This document shows positions 17,372-26,518 of a stretch of DNA of 64,000 bases, one piece after another (within the stretch, counting starts at the first letter, position 1; the number at the start of each line of letters is the position of its first letter). The translations under genes were made by a program, and so were the position numbers. Source of the DNA: Brachybacterium paraconglomeratum (GTDB lineage: Bacteria > Actinomycetota > Actinomycetes > Actinomycetales > Dermabacteraceae); the NCBI RefSeq assembly GCF_003994255.1, contig NZ_ML133859.1:79592-143591 (forward strand), in the 5' to 3' direction. The notes beneath the pieces were generated by a model. It saw only the letters and a program-made list of their open reading frames with translations. It was not told where the DNA came from and ran no database searches.

Positions 17372-18406
17372 TCAGGCGGGCAGCTTCGTGGCGAGCACGA
17401 CGTAGTTGCCGTAGCCGGGCTGCAGCGTGCCGTACCAGCTGCCGTCGCCGCCGCCGTCGGGGGTGCCGACGATCTCGCACAGCGCGTGCCGGCCGCCGTC
17501 GCGCAGCTCGCATCGCACGTCGAGCTCCTCGGGCAGCGGGCCCTCGGGACTGTCGGCCATCATCACCGCGGTGACCATGGCGCCCTCGATCTCCTCCAGC
17601 GTGACCTCGCTCGGCACCGCCGCGCTCAGGCCGCCGATGCCCTGCGGGGCCTCGGCGACGGCGAGGCCGTCCGTGACGCCGACCTCGACGAGCAGCGAGG
17701 TCGCGCCGAACGCCGCGGGGACGAGGTGGACGACAGCGGTCTGCTCGCCCATGCCCCGGCCGTCGTCGGGCAGGACGCAGTCGGCGGTGTCGCCGGCGAG
17801 GGTCGCCGCGCCCTCGCAGGTCGCTCCGCTGCTCGCGAAGTACTCCTGGCCGGCGATGTCGGAGGCCTCCAGGGACGTGGCCCCGCGGTGCTCGCCGTAG
17901 AGGTTCTGCACGACGAGATACCCGCCGCCGAGGGGAAGGCTCTCGGCCGAGTAGGTGCCGGCCCACGAGGCGGGCAGGTCCGCCGCGGACGGGCCCGGGG
18001 CGTCCTCGCCCTGGTCGTCGCCGACCTGGCCCTGACCGTCGTCCTCACCCCGGCCGTCGCTCTTCTCCCCCCGGCTCTCGCCGGCGGTTCCCTGGTCGCC
18101 CTCGCCCCGGTCGTCCGCGGTCGTCACGATGCCGGAGGCGTTCCCCGCCGCATCGTCCGCCGCCGCGCCGTCCTGCTCCGGCTCGGCCGGGGCCGGGATC
18201 GCGACCGCGGCCGGCCCCGGACCCTCGGCGTCGGCCGCCTCGGGCACGGCCGTCCCGCAGCCCGCCAGCAGCGCGCCGGCGGCGAGCAGCGCCGCGAGGG
18301 ACGCCCCTCCGCGCAGCCTCGTGCCGCGGCGAGCCCCTCGTGCCCCGGCGTCCCTCGACACCGCCGCACCCACCCCTGCTGTCCTCGACGTCACTGTCCT
18401 CGACAT
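17372..18406 (-). CDS. Putative lipoprotein, Asp/Gly-rich linker
   Basis: A 344-residue exported protein. The Arg-rich start, a hydrophobic stretch (SLAALLAAGALLAGC) and lipobox LAGC near residue 50 indicate a lipidated surface protein. Residues 60-140 form a disordered acidic linker (runs of Asp, Gly, Glu). The C-terminal part (about 150-344) is ordered with four Cys residues that may form two disulphides, but matches no family I can name. A good promoter lies at 18488-18516, giving a 5' leader of about 75 nt. Function unknown. Confidence 0.75.
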   Translation of the reverse strand: MSRTVTSRTAGVGAAVSRDAGARGARRGTRLRGGASLAALLAAGALLAGCGTAVPEAADAEGPGPAAVAIPAPAEPEQDGAAADDAAGNASGIVTTADDRGEGDQGTAGESRGEKSDGRGEDDGQGQVGDDQGEDAPGPSAADLPASWAGTYSAESLPLGGGYLVVQNLYGEHRGATSLEASDIAGQEYFASSGATCEGAATLAGDTADCVLPDDGRGMGEQTAVVHLVPAAFGATSLLVEVGVTDGLAVAEAPQGIGGLSAAVPSEVTLEEIEGAMVTAVMMADSPEGPLPEELDVRCELRDGGRHALCEIVGTPDGGGDGSWYGTLQPGYGNYVVLATKLPA

Positions 18407-18487
18407 CCCGACCTCCCTGGGGTTCCCCGTCGCCGCGCGCTCCGCAGCGGCCGTCCGGGTCGCGGTCGCGAGGACCGCTCGGCGTTG

Positions 18488-18516
18488 ACTTTACGATCTC
18501 TTTACCTCAATGACAA
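18488..18516 (-). promoter_or_regulatory. Sigma70-type promoter of the lipoprotein gene
   Basis: On the minus strand TTGTCA (18511-18516) and TAAAGT (18488-18493) are separated by 17 bp, a good housekeeping promoter in an unusually AT-rich patch. Transcription would start near 18481. A direct repeat CTTTAC on the plus strand lies inside the patch. Confidence 0.65.
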
Positions 18517-18685
18517 CTCGCCTTTTCTCACGAAGCGGTGGGCATCGTCCTCGTCGGCCGCGCCCCCATCACCCCCGAGCCCCGCCGGCCCCCGCCGTTC
18601 ACGCGGAGTGACAGAGCTGCGCGCCGATGCCCCGTCGGGAGTAGCGTGGCCCGGTCACGCCCGCTCCGCCGCACGAGGACACCGC

Positions 18686-19417
18686 ATGCCACTGGACGAA
18701 CAGCCCCACGTCGGGAGCGCCGACGCCCCCTCGGGCGCGGAGCATCCGGTGCTCGACAACCCCGCCTGGTCCTCGCTCACCGGCGCCCACCGCGAGCTCG
18801 CGATCGGCAACGAGCACGTGCTTCGCTATCCGGAGGACGTCTCCCCCTTCGTGGGCGTGCGCGACTGGGAGCACCCCGACGTATGGGACGCGATCCTCGA
18901 CGTGTTCGGGCACGATGCCGTGGTCTCCGTCTCCCACGCCGATCCGCTGCTGCCGGCCGGCTGGGCGCCGGAGTTCCAGATCCCGGGCGTGCAGCTCGTC
19001 CAGACCGACCGCCTCGCCCCGCGCCCCGAGCCGGAGGCGGTCGAGCTCGGAGCGGCCGACACCGACGAGATGCTCGCCCTGATCGCGCAGACCAGGCCCG
19101 GGCCCTTCGAGGCGCGCACCCACGAGATGGGAAGGTACATAGGGATCCGGCGGGACGGGCAGCTGATCGCGATGGCCGGCGAGCGCCTCCACCCCGACGG
19201 CTGGACCGAGATCAGCGCGGTCGCGGTCCATCCCGAGCACCGCCGGCAGGGCCTCGCCTCCCGCCTCGTGCTCGACGTCGCCCACCACATCCAGCGCCGC
19301 GGGGACCGGGCACTGCTGCACGCCTCCGCCGCGAACACCGCCGCGATCGCGGGCTACGAGAAGCTCGGCTTCGAACTGCGGCGCCGCCTCACCTTCGGGG
19401 CGCTGCGCACGCCCTGA
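18686..19417 (+). CDS. GNAT family N-acetyltransferase (FR47-like)
   Basis: A 243-residue acetyltransferase. The C-terminal half carries the GNAT core: ISAVAVHPEHRRQGLASRLV (acetyl-CoA binding R/Q-x-x-G-x-G/A loop) and HASAANTAAIAGYEKLGFEL. The N-terminal half (residues 20-130) is a degenerate GNAT-like or substrate domain with WEHPDVWDAILDVFGHDAVV. This is the FR47/Eis-related layout found widely in actinobacteria, with small-molecule or peptide substrates. Start chosen at the ATG at 18688's codon (18686). Substrate unknown. Confidence 0.8.
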   Translation: MPLDEQPHVGSADAPSGAEHPVLDNPAWSSLTGAHRELAIGNEHVLRYPEDVSPFVGVRDWEHPDVWDAILDVFGHDAVVSVSHADPLLPAGWAPEFQIPGVQLVQTDRLAPRPEPEAVELGAADTDEMLALIAQTRPGPFEARTHEMGRYIGIRRDGQLIAMAGERLHPDGWTEISAVAVHPEHRRQGLASRLVLDVAHHIQRRGDRALLHASAANTAAIAGYEKLGFELRRRLTFGALRTP

Positions 19418-19578
19418 GCGGCGACGCCCCCTCCGCCCGGTCGTCTCGCGCGGGTCCCGGACGGCCCGCACGCCCCGGACGGGCTCCTCCCTCGGGGCGG
19501 TCCTGTCCTCCCGGACGGCCCCGCCACCCCTGGACGGGGTGTGACCCCGGTCGTAGGGTCGGAGCCGAGGAGGCCACG

Positions 19579-20073
19579 ATGACGAACACCGCCGCCGACG
19601 CTGTGCACGCGTCTGCAGATACCGCCCGAGCGTCTCGCGCAAGCCGTCGCACTCCACGTCGGCAGCCCCCGGCAGTGCTCGTGGCCTGGGGAGTCCTGCT
19701 CGCACTGGCGACCGCAGCGCTGCTGGACGTGGTCCCGCTGTCAGAGACGAGTCGCCTCCTAATGGCCTTCGGCGTCCTCGTCTTGGTCATCGCCCTGGGC
19801 ACCTGGTCGCAGCTGCGTTTCTGGGGGACGCTCGTCGCGCCGTCGTTCGCCCCGTCCCGATTCGCCGTCGTGATCGCCGGCGTCTCGATGACGTTCCTCC
19901 TGGCGAACTTCCCCGAGTCCGTCGGCCTCTCCGCGCGGATCGGAGTGGTGCTGGTGGCGCCGCTGCTCATGGTGGCCCTGCTGGCCTGGGACGACGCCGA
20001 CACGGTCGCGAAGCTGCGCGAAGGGTGGGAAAAGCCGACCCGCGGCGATGGGACGGCCTCCGGCCGCGTCTGA
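19579..20073 (+). CDS. Multi-pass membrane protein of unknown function
   Basis: A 164-residue protein. After a 30-residue Arg/Ala-rich cytoplasmic N-terminus there are four likely membrane helices ([69 protein letters not shown]), then a charged tail. GGAGG precedes the ATG by about 6 nt. No known domain is evident. It stands alone between an acetyltransferase and the cysteine-synthase-family gene. Confidence 0.7.
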   Translation: MTNTAADAVHASADTARASRASRRTPRRQPPAVLVAWGVLLALATAALLDVVPLSETSRLLMAFGVLVLVIALGTWSQLRFWGTLVAPSFAPSRFAVVIAGVSMTFLLANFPESVGLSARIGVVLVAPLLMVALLAWDDADTVAKLREGWEKPTRGDGTASGRV

Positions 20074-20189
20074 GCCGTCGGGCGGGTCTCCTGCCCCGCA
20101 GTCGTCGGCCGCATCCGGCTCGCCGGACACCCCGGACGATGCTCCACCGCTCCGGTCCACCCCGACGCACGACTCGGTACGGTCTCCCC

Positions 20190-21305
20190 ATGACCGTGAA
20201 CGCGACATGGCCCGAGCCCCTGCAGGACGTCGACCGCAGCGACGAGGACCTGCGGGCCTGGGTCGCCGAGCGGATCCACCGCCTGGACGCCGACGGGCGC
20301 CGCAGCGCCGACACCCACCTGGTGCGCCTGGATCTGCCCGAGGACTGGGACATCCAGCTCTACCTCAAGGACGAGACGACCCACTCCTCCGGCAGCCTCA
20401 AGCACCGCCTGGCCCGCTCGCTGTTCCTGTTCGCCCTGGTCAACGGACAGTTACGGCCGGGGATGCCGGTGGTCGAGGCGTCGTCGGGCTCGACCGCGGT
20501 GAGCGAGGCTCACGTGGCGCGGATGCTCGACATCCCCTTCGTCGCGGTGGTCCCGCGCGGCACGAGCGCGCGAAAGATCGCGCTGATCGAGTTCGCCGGC
20601 GGGCAGTGCCATGTCGTGGACGGCGCGGCGGACATGAGCCGGGAGGCGCAGCGCCTGGCCGACGAGCTCGGCGGGCTCTTCCTGGACCAGTTCACCCATG
20701 CCGAGCGCGCCACCGACTGGCGGGGCAACAACTCCATCGCCGTCAGCGCCCTCGCCCAGCTCGAGCTCGAGCCGCATCCGGTGCCTCGCTGGATCGTGGT
20801 CGGCGCCGGCACCGGCGGGACCAGCGCGACCTTCGGCCGCCTGCTGCGCTACCGATCCCTGCCCACTTCGCTCTGCGTCGCGGACGTGGAGAACTCCGCG
20901 TTCTTCCCCGGATGGGTGCAGGAGGATCGGCATCTCACCACTGGGTCCGGCTCGCGGATCGAGGGCATCGGCCGCCCGCAGGTCGAGCCGAGCTTCGTGC
21001 CCGGCGTCGTGGACCGGATGATCCGGGTGCCGGATGCCGCCTCGGTCGCCGCGGCGCGGCATCTGTCGGAGGTGCTCGGCAGGCGCGTCGGCGCCTCGAC
21101 CGGCACGAACCTCATCGCCGCGGCGCAGCTGATCACGCAGATGCGCGAGGCGGGCGAGAGCGGCTCGGTGCTGACGCTGCTGTGCGATCCGGGCGACCGC
21201 TACACCGACACCTACTTCGACGACGACTGGGTCGCCGCGCAGGGCTGGGACCTCGCGCCCTGGCGCACGGCGCTCGCGGAGATGCTGCCGCTCGGGGTGC
21301 GCTGA
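20190..21305 (+). CDS. PLP-dependent cysteine synthase family protein (Cds1-like cysteine desulfhydrase)
   Basis: A 371-residue fold-type II PLP enzyme. [14 protein letters not shown] holds the PLP Lys, [15 protein letters not shown] is the phosphate/substrate loop, and [16 protein letters not shown] is the glycine-rich PLP phosphate cup. The length and the [22 protein letters not shown] segment fit the actinobacterial group that includes Mycobacterium tuberculosis Cds1 (Rv3684), reported to release sulfide from L-cysteine. No serine acetyltransferase gene is adjacent, which also argues against a biosynthetic CysK role. TACGGT ends 6 nt before the ATG (possible leaderless transcript). Confidence 0.78.
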   Translation: MTVNATWPEPLQDVDRSDEDLRAWVAERIHRLDADGRRSADTHLVRLDLPEDWDIQLYLKDETTHSSGSLKHRLARSLFLFALVNGQLRPGMPVVEASSGSTAVSEAHVARMLDIPFVAVVPRGTSARKIALIEFAGGQCHVVDGAADMSREAQRLADELGGLFLDQFTHAERATDWRGNNSIAVSALAQLELEPHPVPRWIVVGAGTGGTSATFGRLLRYRSLPTSLCVADVENSAFFPGWVQEDRHLTTGSGSRIEGIGRPQVEPSFVPGVVDRMIRVPDAASVAAARHLSEVLGRRVGASTGTNLIAAAQLITQMREAGESGSVLTLLCDPGDRYTDTYFDDDWVAAQGWDLAPWRTALAEMLPLGVR

Positions 21306-21384
21306 CACCCGGCCCACCCCGCCCGCGGAGGGCCAGGGCGCACTCAGCTCCAGGCACCCTGCAGCCACCGCCCCCAGCCCCAAG

Positions 21385-21461
21385 CCCGCAGCCCACAGCC
21401 CACAGCCCGCAGCCCGCAGCCCGCAGCCCGCAGCCCGCAGCCCGCAGCCCGCAGCCCGCAG
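21385..21461. repeat. Eleven-copy 7-bp tandem repeat (CCCGCAG)
   Basis: Exactly eleven 7-bp units: nine CCCGCAG and two CCCACAG (units 2 and 3). It lies downstream of the Cds1-like gene and directly beside the 80-bp palindrome. Slippage at this locus would make it variable between strains. Confidence 0.92.
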
Positions 21462-21463
21462 AG

Positions 21464-21543
21464 CATGGTCGACTACTGGCGGAGGGCGTACCTCTATGCC
21501 TATATAGGCATAGAAGGACGCCAGACGCCCGTGACCGACCATG
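21464..21543. repeat. 80-bp palindromic element with an AT-rich centre
   Basis: The centre (21493-21514) is a perfect 22-bp palindrome with half-site TCTATGCCTAT, strikingly AT-rich for this genome. Imperfect symmetry continues outward for 29 nt on each side, ending in CATGGTCG on both strands. It lies between the convergent Cds1-like and beta-fructosidase genes, so it could act as a bidirectional terminator, but its size, conserved flanks and unusual composition look more like a palindromic repeat or MITE-like element. Confidence 0.8.
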
Positions 21544-21614
21544 CCACCGGCGGTCCCGGGCCTCGGATCGGGGGAACCGGACCCGGCAGCGCTCGGGATG
21601 CCGCGGCGGGAGGC

Positions 21615-23030
21615 TCAGCGCCCGGGCAGCTCGAGCGCCCACGCCTCGGCGAGCGCCCCGCGCACGCGGACCCGATCGCCGTCTGCCGGGTAGAAGCGCA
21701 GAGTGCACGGGGAAACCGCGTCCGGGAGGTGCTCGAGGAGGCTCGCGTCGAGGAACAGCGTCGCGGGTCCGTCGTCGACCGAGAGAACCTCGCGCGCAGT
21801 GCCGTCGGCTCCGAGGATCTCGACCGTGACGGCCCCGCGAGTGCGCACCTCGGCCCGCGCGGGAGTCTCGAGCAGGAGCTCGACAGTGCCGCCCGCCCCG
21901 GTGGCCCCGGGCACGTCGACGTCGTCCGCCGCCTCCAGGGGCAGCGCCTCGGCCCGCAGCGCGCGCAGCTCCGGGACCGGCGCGCTGCGCAGCTCCTCCC
22001 CGTCGAGCCGCAGCTCCCGCGGGAAGGTCAGCGCTCCGGCCCAGCCCTGGGCGTCGGTCTGCTCCTGGCTGCGCTGCTGCCCCTCCCATGACCAGCCCCA
22101 CAGCAGCACCCGGCCGCCCTCGGCGTCGACAACGGCCTGGGGTGCGTAGAAGTCGGGACCGATGTCGACCTGCCCCCCGGCGGTCGGAGCGAAGCGCGGC
22201 GCGCCGTCCGGGCCGTCGACGAGGTCCCCCACCAGGTAGTCGACCTGGAGAGTGGAGCGCTCGTGGGTGGAAGGGTGCCCCCAGCGGGACAGCAGCAGCA
22301 CCCAGCGCCCGCCGACGGGCACGAGCTGCGGGCACTCCCAGAGGTCGGCGGGCGAGTGCTCGGCGGCGACAGGGTCGTCGCCGTGCAGCAGCGTGCCGAC
22401 GAGCTCCCAGTTCTCGAGGTCCTCGCACGAAAACAGCAGCAGCGTCGGCACGAAGCGACCGCCCTCGCGCACCCCGGCGCCTTGGATCCCCCAGCGCTTC
22501 CCGCCGTAGGTGAACACGAAGGGGTCGCGGATCCCGATCAGTCCGGGCACCTCGGGCACCTCGGCGGCGACCACGCCGGTGCGGACCAGCTCGGTGCCGC
22601 TCTCATCGAGGCGGGTGACGAGCACGCGGGCGAGCTGGTTCTCGATCCCGTCGACCCCGGAGTAGACGAGAGTGGGGACGGCGGGAGCACCGGGCCCGCC
22701 GGCGACGGGTCCGGCGGACAGTTCGGCATCCTCGGCGGCGCTCCCGTCGGGCGCGTGGTCGAGGAGTCCGACGCCGCTCCAGCAGCCGTCCTGGTCGGCC
22801 TCTCCCGGGCGGGGCACGGGGCCCAGCGGCTCCTCGCGCCAGCTCACCAGATCCGAGGAGGACATGTGCCCCCAGTGGATGTGCTCGTGGCGGGTGGACG
22901 CAGGGTTGTACTGGAAGAACACGTGCCAACGGCCGTCGGCGGTGCGGTGGATGCCGTTGGGGTCGTTGATCCAGCCGAGCGGGTGGACGCGGTGGAGGGC
23001 CGGGAAGCCGAGGTCGAGGGTGTCGGTCAT
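21615..23030 (-). CDS. Glycoside hydrolase family 32 beta-fructosidase (sucrose/levan/fructan hydrolase)
   Basis: A 471-residue enzyme with the GH32 five-blade propeller and a C-terminal beta-sandwich. The catalytic triad is visible: WINDPNG (nucleophile Asp23), IRDP (transition-state Asp169) and WECPQL (acid/base Glu232). There is no signal peptide, so it acts in the cytoplasm on sugar brought in by the three ABC genes upstream in the same operon, probably a sucrose-like or short fructan substrate. Last gene of the operon: binding protein, two permeases, hydrolase. Low-complexity insertion near residues 95-120. Regulation by the LacI-type protein at 26519 is likely. Confidence 0.9.
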   Translation of the reverse strand: MTDTLDLGFPALHRVHPLGWINDPNGIHRTADGRWHVFFQYNPASTRHEHIHWGHMSSSDLVSWREEPLGPVPRPGEADQDGCWSGVGLLDHAPDGSAAEDAELSAGPVAGGPGAPAVPTLVYSGVDGIENQLARVLVTRLDESGTELVRTGVVAAEVPEVPGLIGIRDPFVFTYGGKRWGIQGAGVREGGRFVPTLLLFSCEDLENWELVGTLLHGDDPVAAEHSPADLWECPQLVPVGGRWVLLLSRWGHPSTHERSTLQVDYLVGDLVDGPDGAPRFAPTAGGQVDIGPDFYAPQAVVDAEGGRVLLWGWSWEGQQRSQEQTDAQGWAGALTFPRELRLDGEELRSAPVPELRALRAEALPLEAADDVDVPGATGAGGTVELLLETPARAEVRTRGAVTVEILGADGTAREVLSVDDGPATLFLDASLLEHLPDAVSPCTLRFYPADGDRVRVRGALAEAWALELPGR

Positions 23031-23077
23031 CGTGATGCTGCTCCTGGTGACGTGGGGGCGGGGACGGTGGGCAGGGG

Positions 23078-23899
23078 TCATTTCGAGGACCCGGCGGTGA
23101 GGCCCTCGCGCAGGTAGCGCTGGCCGAAGAGGAACACCACCACGGCGGGCACCATCGAGAGAATCACGCCTGCCAGCACGACCGAGATCGAACCCGTGCC
23201 GAGGTTGCCCTGGAGGGTCACGAGGCCGAGCGGCAGGGTGTAGTTCTGCTCGGAGATCATGAAGATCAGCGGGCGGAAGAACTCGTTCCAGTGGTAGTTG
23301 AAGGCGAGGACCCCCACGATCGCCATGCCGGACAGCGCCAACGGTGCGTAGATGGAGAAGAAGGTGCGCCAGGGGCTCGCGCCGTCGAGCGCCGCGGCCT
23401 CCCCCAGCTCGAGCGGCAGACCCAGGAAGTACTGACGCATCAGGAAGGTCCCGAAGGCGGTGGGGATCGCGGGGAGGATCAGCGCGAGCAGCGTGTCGGA
23501 GAGCCCCATCCCGCGGATGATCATGAACACCGGCACGATCGTGACCTGCACCGGAACCATCATCGTCGAGAGCACGATCGCGAACAGGGCGTTCTTGCCG
23601 CGGAACTCCATGCGGGCGAAGACGTACCCCGCCATCGCGGCGGTGAGCATCTGGCCGATCGCGACGACCCCGGTGACCAGGGCGCTGTTGAGCACCAGCA
23701 GCGGCACCGCGATCTGCTCGAACACCGCGGTGTAGCTCGAGAAGTCCGGTGACGTGGGGAAGAAGCTCGGGGGGAGGCTGAAGGACTCGGCGGCGGGCCG
23801 GAGCGAGGTGGTGAACGTCCACCACACCGGACCGAGCGTGAGCACGGCGGCGACGAGCAGGGCGGAGTACTTGGCGAGGGCGGGCAGGCGGCGTGTCAT
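23078..23899 (-). CDS. Carbohydrate ABC transporter permease (MalG type)
   Basis: A 273-residue inner-membrane subunit with six helices typical of MalG/UgpE. The EAA loop LGEAAALDGASPWRTFFSIYAPL occupies the expected position near residue 170, preceded by PTAFGTFLMRQYFLGLP. It forms the channel with the MalF-type protein encoded upstream. Operon order and the adjacent GH32 gene suggest a fructose-containing oligosaccharide as cargo (inference). Confidence 0.88.
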   Translation of the reverse strand: MTRRLPALAKYSALLVAAVLTLGPVWWTFTTSLRPAAESFSLPPSFFPTSPDFSSYTAVFEQIAVPLLVLNSALVTGVVAIGQMLTAAMAGYVFARMEFRGKNALFAIVLSTMMVPVQVTIVPVFMIIRGMGLSDTLLALILPAIPTAFGTFLMRQYFLGLPLELGEAAALDGASPWRTFFSIYAPLALSGMAIVGVLAFNYHWNEFFRPLIFMISEQNYTLPLGLVTLQGNLGTGSISVVLAGVILSMVPAVVVFLFGQRYLREGLTAGSSK

Positions 23900-23951
23900 C
23901 GGGGGTCCTTCCGGACGGGGACAGGGGCGCTCGCGACGGCGGGAGCGCGGC

Positions 23952-24833
23952 TCACTGATAGAAGACGAAGCGTCGGGCGAGGCGGAACTGGGCGGCGGTG
24001 ACGAGCATGATCAGGACCATGAGGACCAGGCCGATCGCGCTGGCACGCCCGAACTCGAGCTCGCGGAAGGCGCTCTCGTAGATGACCATCACGACCGTGC
24101 GGGTGGAGTCACCCGGCCCGCCGCGCGTGAGCACGTAGGGCTGGTCGAAGACCTGCAGCGCGGAGATGATCGCCATCACCGAGGCGACCAGCACGGTGGG
24201 ACTCACCAGCGGCAGGGTGAGATGGCGGAACTGGCGCCAGCCGGTCGCCCCGTCGATGGAGCCTGCCTCGTAGATCTCGGTGGGGATCGAGCTCAGGCCG
24301 CCGATGAAGAGCAGGAACGAGAAGCCGAAGTTCTGCCACACGTACACCGCGATCACCACGACCATGGCCCACTGCGGGCTGGTCAGCCAGGGCACGGCCG
24401 GGATCCCCACCAGCGAGAGCAGCCAGTTGATGACGCCGTAGCTCTCGTTGAACAGGTACTTCATGAGGATCGAGACGCTCGCGGCGGACAGCACGAGGGG
24501 GAAGAAGAAGGTCGAGCGGAAGAACACTCGCAGCCACGGAGGCATCCGGGAGCTGACCAGCACGGCGAGCAGCATCGCGATGACGAGCTGGGCGGCGACC
24601 GCGACGACCACGAACACGGCGGTGTTCAGGAAGGAGATGCCGACGGTCCGGTCGGTGGCGAGGTCGGCGAAGTTCTCCAGCCCCACGAACTGCGGGGAGG
24701 TGATGATGTCCCAGCGGAAGAAGGCGAGAGCGAGCGAGCCGACGATCGGCAGCACCACGAAGATGCCGATGCCGAGCATCGTCGGGGCGAGGAAGAGCCA
24801 GCGCAGCAGGGCGCTGTCGCGATCGGCGGTCAT
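23952..24833 (-). CDS. Carbohydrate ABC transporter permease (MalF type)
   Basis: A 293-residue permease with a cytoplasmic N-terminus (MTADRDSALLRW) and six membrane helices. The EAA loop EIYEAGSIDGATGWRQFRHLTLPL is well preserved. Its ATG overlaps the stop of the binding-protein gene by 4 nt, indicating translational coupling. No ATPase gene is present in the operon; sugar importers of this family often share a common MsmK/UgpC-type ATPase encoded elsewhere. Confidence 0.88.
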   Translation of the reverse strand: MTADRDSALLRWLFLAPTMLGIGIFVVLPIVGSLALAFFRWDIITSPQFVGLENFADLATDRTVGISFLNTAVFVVVAVAAQLVIAMLLAVLVSSRMPPWLRVFFRSTFFFPLVLSAASVSILMKYLFNESYGVINWLLSLVGIPAVPWLTSPQWAMVVVIAVYVWQNFGFSFLLFIGGLSSIPTEIYEAGSIDGATGWRQFRHLTLPLVSPTVLVASVMAIISALQVFDQPYVLTRGGPGDSTRTVVMVIYESAFRELEFGRASAIGLVLMVLIMLVTAAQFRLARRFVFYQ

Positions 24834-26218
24834 GAGGGGTCCTCCTCGGAGAAGACGGCGCGCAGATCGGCGTCCAGATCCGCGAGCGACCGCGCGACCT
24901 GGTCAGGACCGCCGGACAGCGCGGTGGAGACATTGCGGATGAGCGCCGTCTCGACGGCGGCCTGCTGCGGCGGGGCGGGGATCGGGCCGGTGGACGGGAA
25001 GCGGTCGAGGGTCTCGTAGAAACGTGACCAGTGCTCCGGACCGATGCCGGTGTACAGGGAGTCGTTCACCATCGAGCGCCGGGTGGGAGTCGTCGACGGG
25101 GTCGGGAAGGCGAGCTCCATCGCCTCCTTCGAGGCGGTGTACTTGATCCACTCCCAGGCCTGGTCCGGCTTGTCGGTGGTCTTCATGACCGCGTATCCGG
25201 CACCTCCGAACTGGTGACGCTGGGTCTTCCAGCGCGGGAAGAACTGCACGTCGTACTGCTCGGGGCGCATGCCGCCCTCGGCGAGTCCCTGCACCCAGTA
25301 GCCGCCCGCGGGGGTGGTGCCGATGCGACCGGAGGCGAACAGGCCGACGAGGGTGTTGCCGCCGCCCTCCTCGGGACGCACGGCGAGGCCCTCGCTGACG
25401 AGGCCGCGCAGGTGCTCGAAGCTCTCGTGGACGCGGTCGTCGGTCGCGTTGGAGCCGGTCCAGAGATAACCGCCGGAGCGCTGCTCGCCGGGATAGAAGG
25501 TGGACCAGAAGTCCTCGCCGCCGCTCGCCCGCTCCTCGATCAGGAAGGAGGTGTCGTTGACGTAGAGCCAGGGGACGATCCCGCCGAAGAGGCGGTTGGT
25601 CCAGTAGTACGGGGTGGCGTCGCCCTTCATCCCGCGCAGCAGCTCGGTGAAGTCGTCCTTCGTCCAGTCCTCCCCCGGCATCTCGAGGCCGTTGCGCTCG
25701 AGGACGTCGAGGTTGAGGTACATGTTCGCGGCGTTGAAGTCGAGCGGGAGCTGGTAGAGGGAGCCCTTGTACATGAAGGCCTCGATGAGGCTGGGGTGGA
25801 CGTCCTCGAAGTAGTCCTTCATCTCCTCCGCGTCGCGCAGGAGGTAGTCGTCCAGCGGCAGCGCGAGGCGTTCGGCGAAGAGCTGCGCCCCCTCGGTCGC
25901 CGTGTAGACGATGTCGGGCTGGGTGCCGGAGGCGACCATCGTGAGGATCTTCGCGAAGAAGTCGCCCCAGTCGGTGGCCTGCACCGACTGGATCAGCACG
26001 GGGATGTCGGGATGGGTCTCCATGAAGGCGTCCGCGATCGCCTGACGGCCGGCCGCGTCCTGCGAGGTGCCGAGGATCAGGATCGTCAGGGCGTCCTGGC
26101 CGCGGCCGGGGATGTCGGCGCCGGTGAGGCGGGGCCAGGCGGCGACGGTGCCGGCGAGGGCTGCCGCGCCGCCGGCGCCGAGGAGGGCGCGGCGGGTGAG
26201 GGTGGAGGGGCTGGCCAT
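24830..26218 (-). CDS. Extracellular solute-binding protein, family 1 (sugar)
   Basis: A 462-residue receptor for the sugar importer. The N-terminus TLTRRALLGAGGAAALAG contains a twin-arginine motif, so export by the Tat pathway is likely. The mature part shows the SBP_bac_1 pattern (LTILILGTSQDAAGRQAIADAF, later FGGAGYAVMKTTDKPDQAWEWIKY and KEAMELAF). It is the first gene of the operon, 100 nt downstream of the operator/promoter block at 26314-26372. No lipobox is seen after the Tat motif. Ligand inferred as a fructose-containing sugar from the GH32 partner. Confidence 0.87.
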   Translation of the reverse strand: MASPSTLTRRALLGAGGAAALAGTVAAWPRLTGADIPGRGQDALTILILGTSQDAAGRQAIADAFMETHPDIPVLIQSVQATDWGDFFAKILTMVASGTQPDIVYTATEGAQLFAERLALPLDDYLLRDAEEMKDYFEDVHPSLIEAFMYKGSLYQLPLDFNAANMYLNLDVLERNGLEMPGEDWTKDDFTELLRGMKGDATPYYWTNRLFGGIVPWLYVNDTSFLIEERASGGEDFWSTFYPGEQRSGGYLWTGSNATDDRVHESFEHLRGLVSEGLAVRPEEGGGNTLVGLFASGRIGTTPAGGYWVQGLAEGGMRPEQYDVQFFPRWKTQRHQFGGAGYAVMKTTDKPDQAWEWIKYTASKEAMELAFPTPSTTPTRRSMVNDSLYTGIGPEHWSRFYETLDRFPSTGPIPAPPQQAAVETALIRNVSTALSGGPDQVARSLADLDADLRAVFSEEDPS

Positions 26219-26518
26219 GCGGTCCTCTTCGTCGAGAGTCGGGACGGTCGAAGCGGGTCGAGGGAGGAGGTGCGCGTCGATGCGGCTGTCCGGCGTCCTC
26301 GCCGACTCACCGCTTGCACACGTGTCGAAGTCGCTCGGGACCAGTATGCAGCGCAGCTTTCACACGTGTCAACCCTGATTCCGCGGCAGCGCCCGGAACC
26401 CATGACGCGGGCCGGTTCGCCCAGCCCGAGACCAGCCCGGTCCCGGAGCCGGCCCAGACCCGGGCGGAGCACCACCGGTCCCACCTCGACCAGCCCTCGC
26501 AGCGGACGTCGAGCGAGG
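26219..26518. other. Gene-free control region of the beta-fructosidase operon
   Basis: This 300-nt gap lies between the regulator gene stop and the binding-protein gene start, both on the minus strand. It holds the promoter and two operator-like palindromes at 26314-26372. No terminator-like hairpin for the regulator gene stood out. Confidence 0.6.
26314..26372 (-). promoter_or_regulatory. LacI-type operator pair around a TTGACA promoter
   Basis: Two ACACGTGT palindromes occur at 26318-26325 and 26362-26369, each flanked symmetrically by TT and AA; their centres are 44 bp apart (about four helical turns). On the minus strand a perfect TTGACA (26367-26372) overlaps the upstream site, and CATACT (26343-26348) follows at 18 bp, giving a start near 26335. 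The downstream site would then sit at about +10 to +17. This is a classic layout for repression with looping by a LacI-family protein. Confidence 0.78.

Noticed and set aside
21462..21829. Symmetrical ORFs on both strands across the 80-bp palindrome
   Set aside because: The matching peptides follow from the palindrome; codon use and length do not support a protein.
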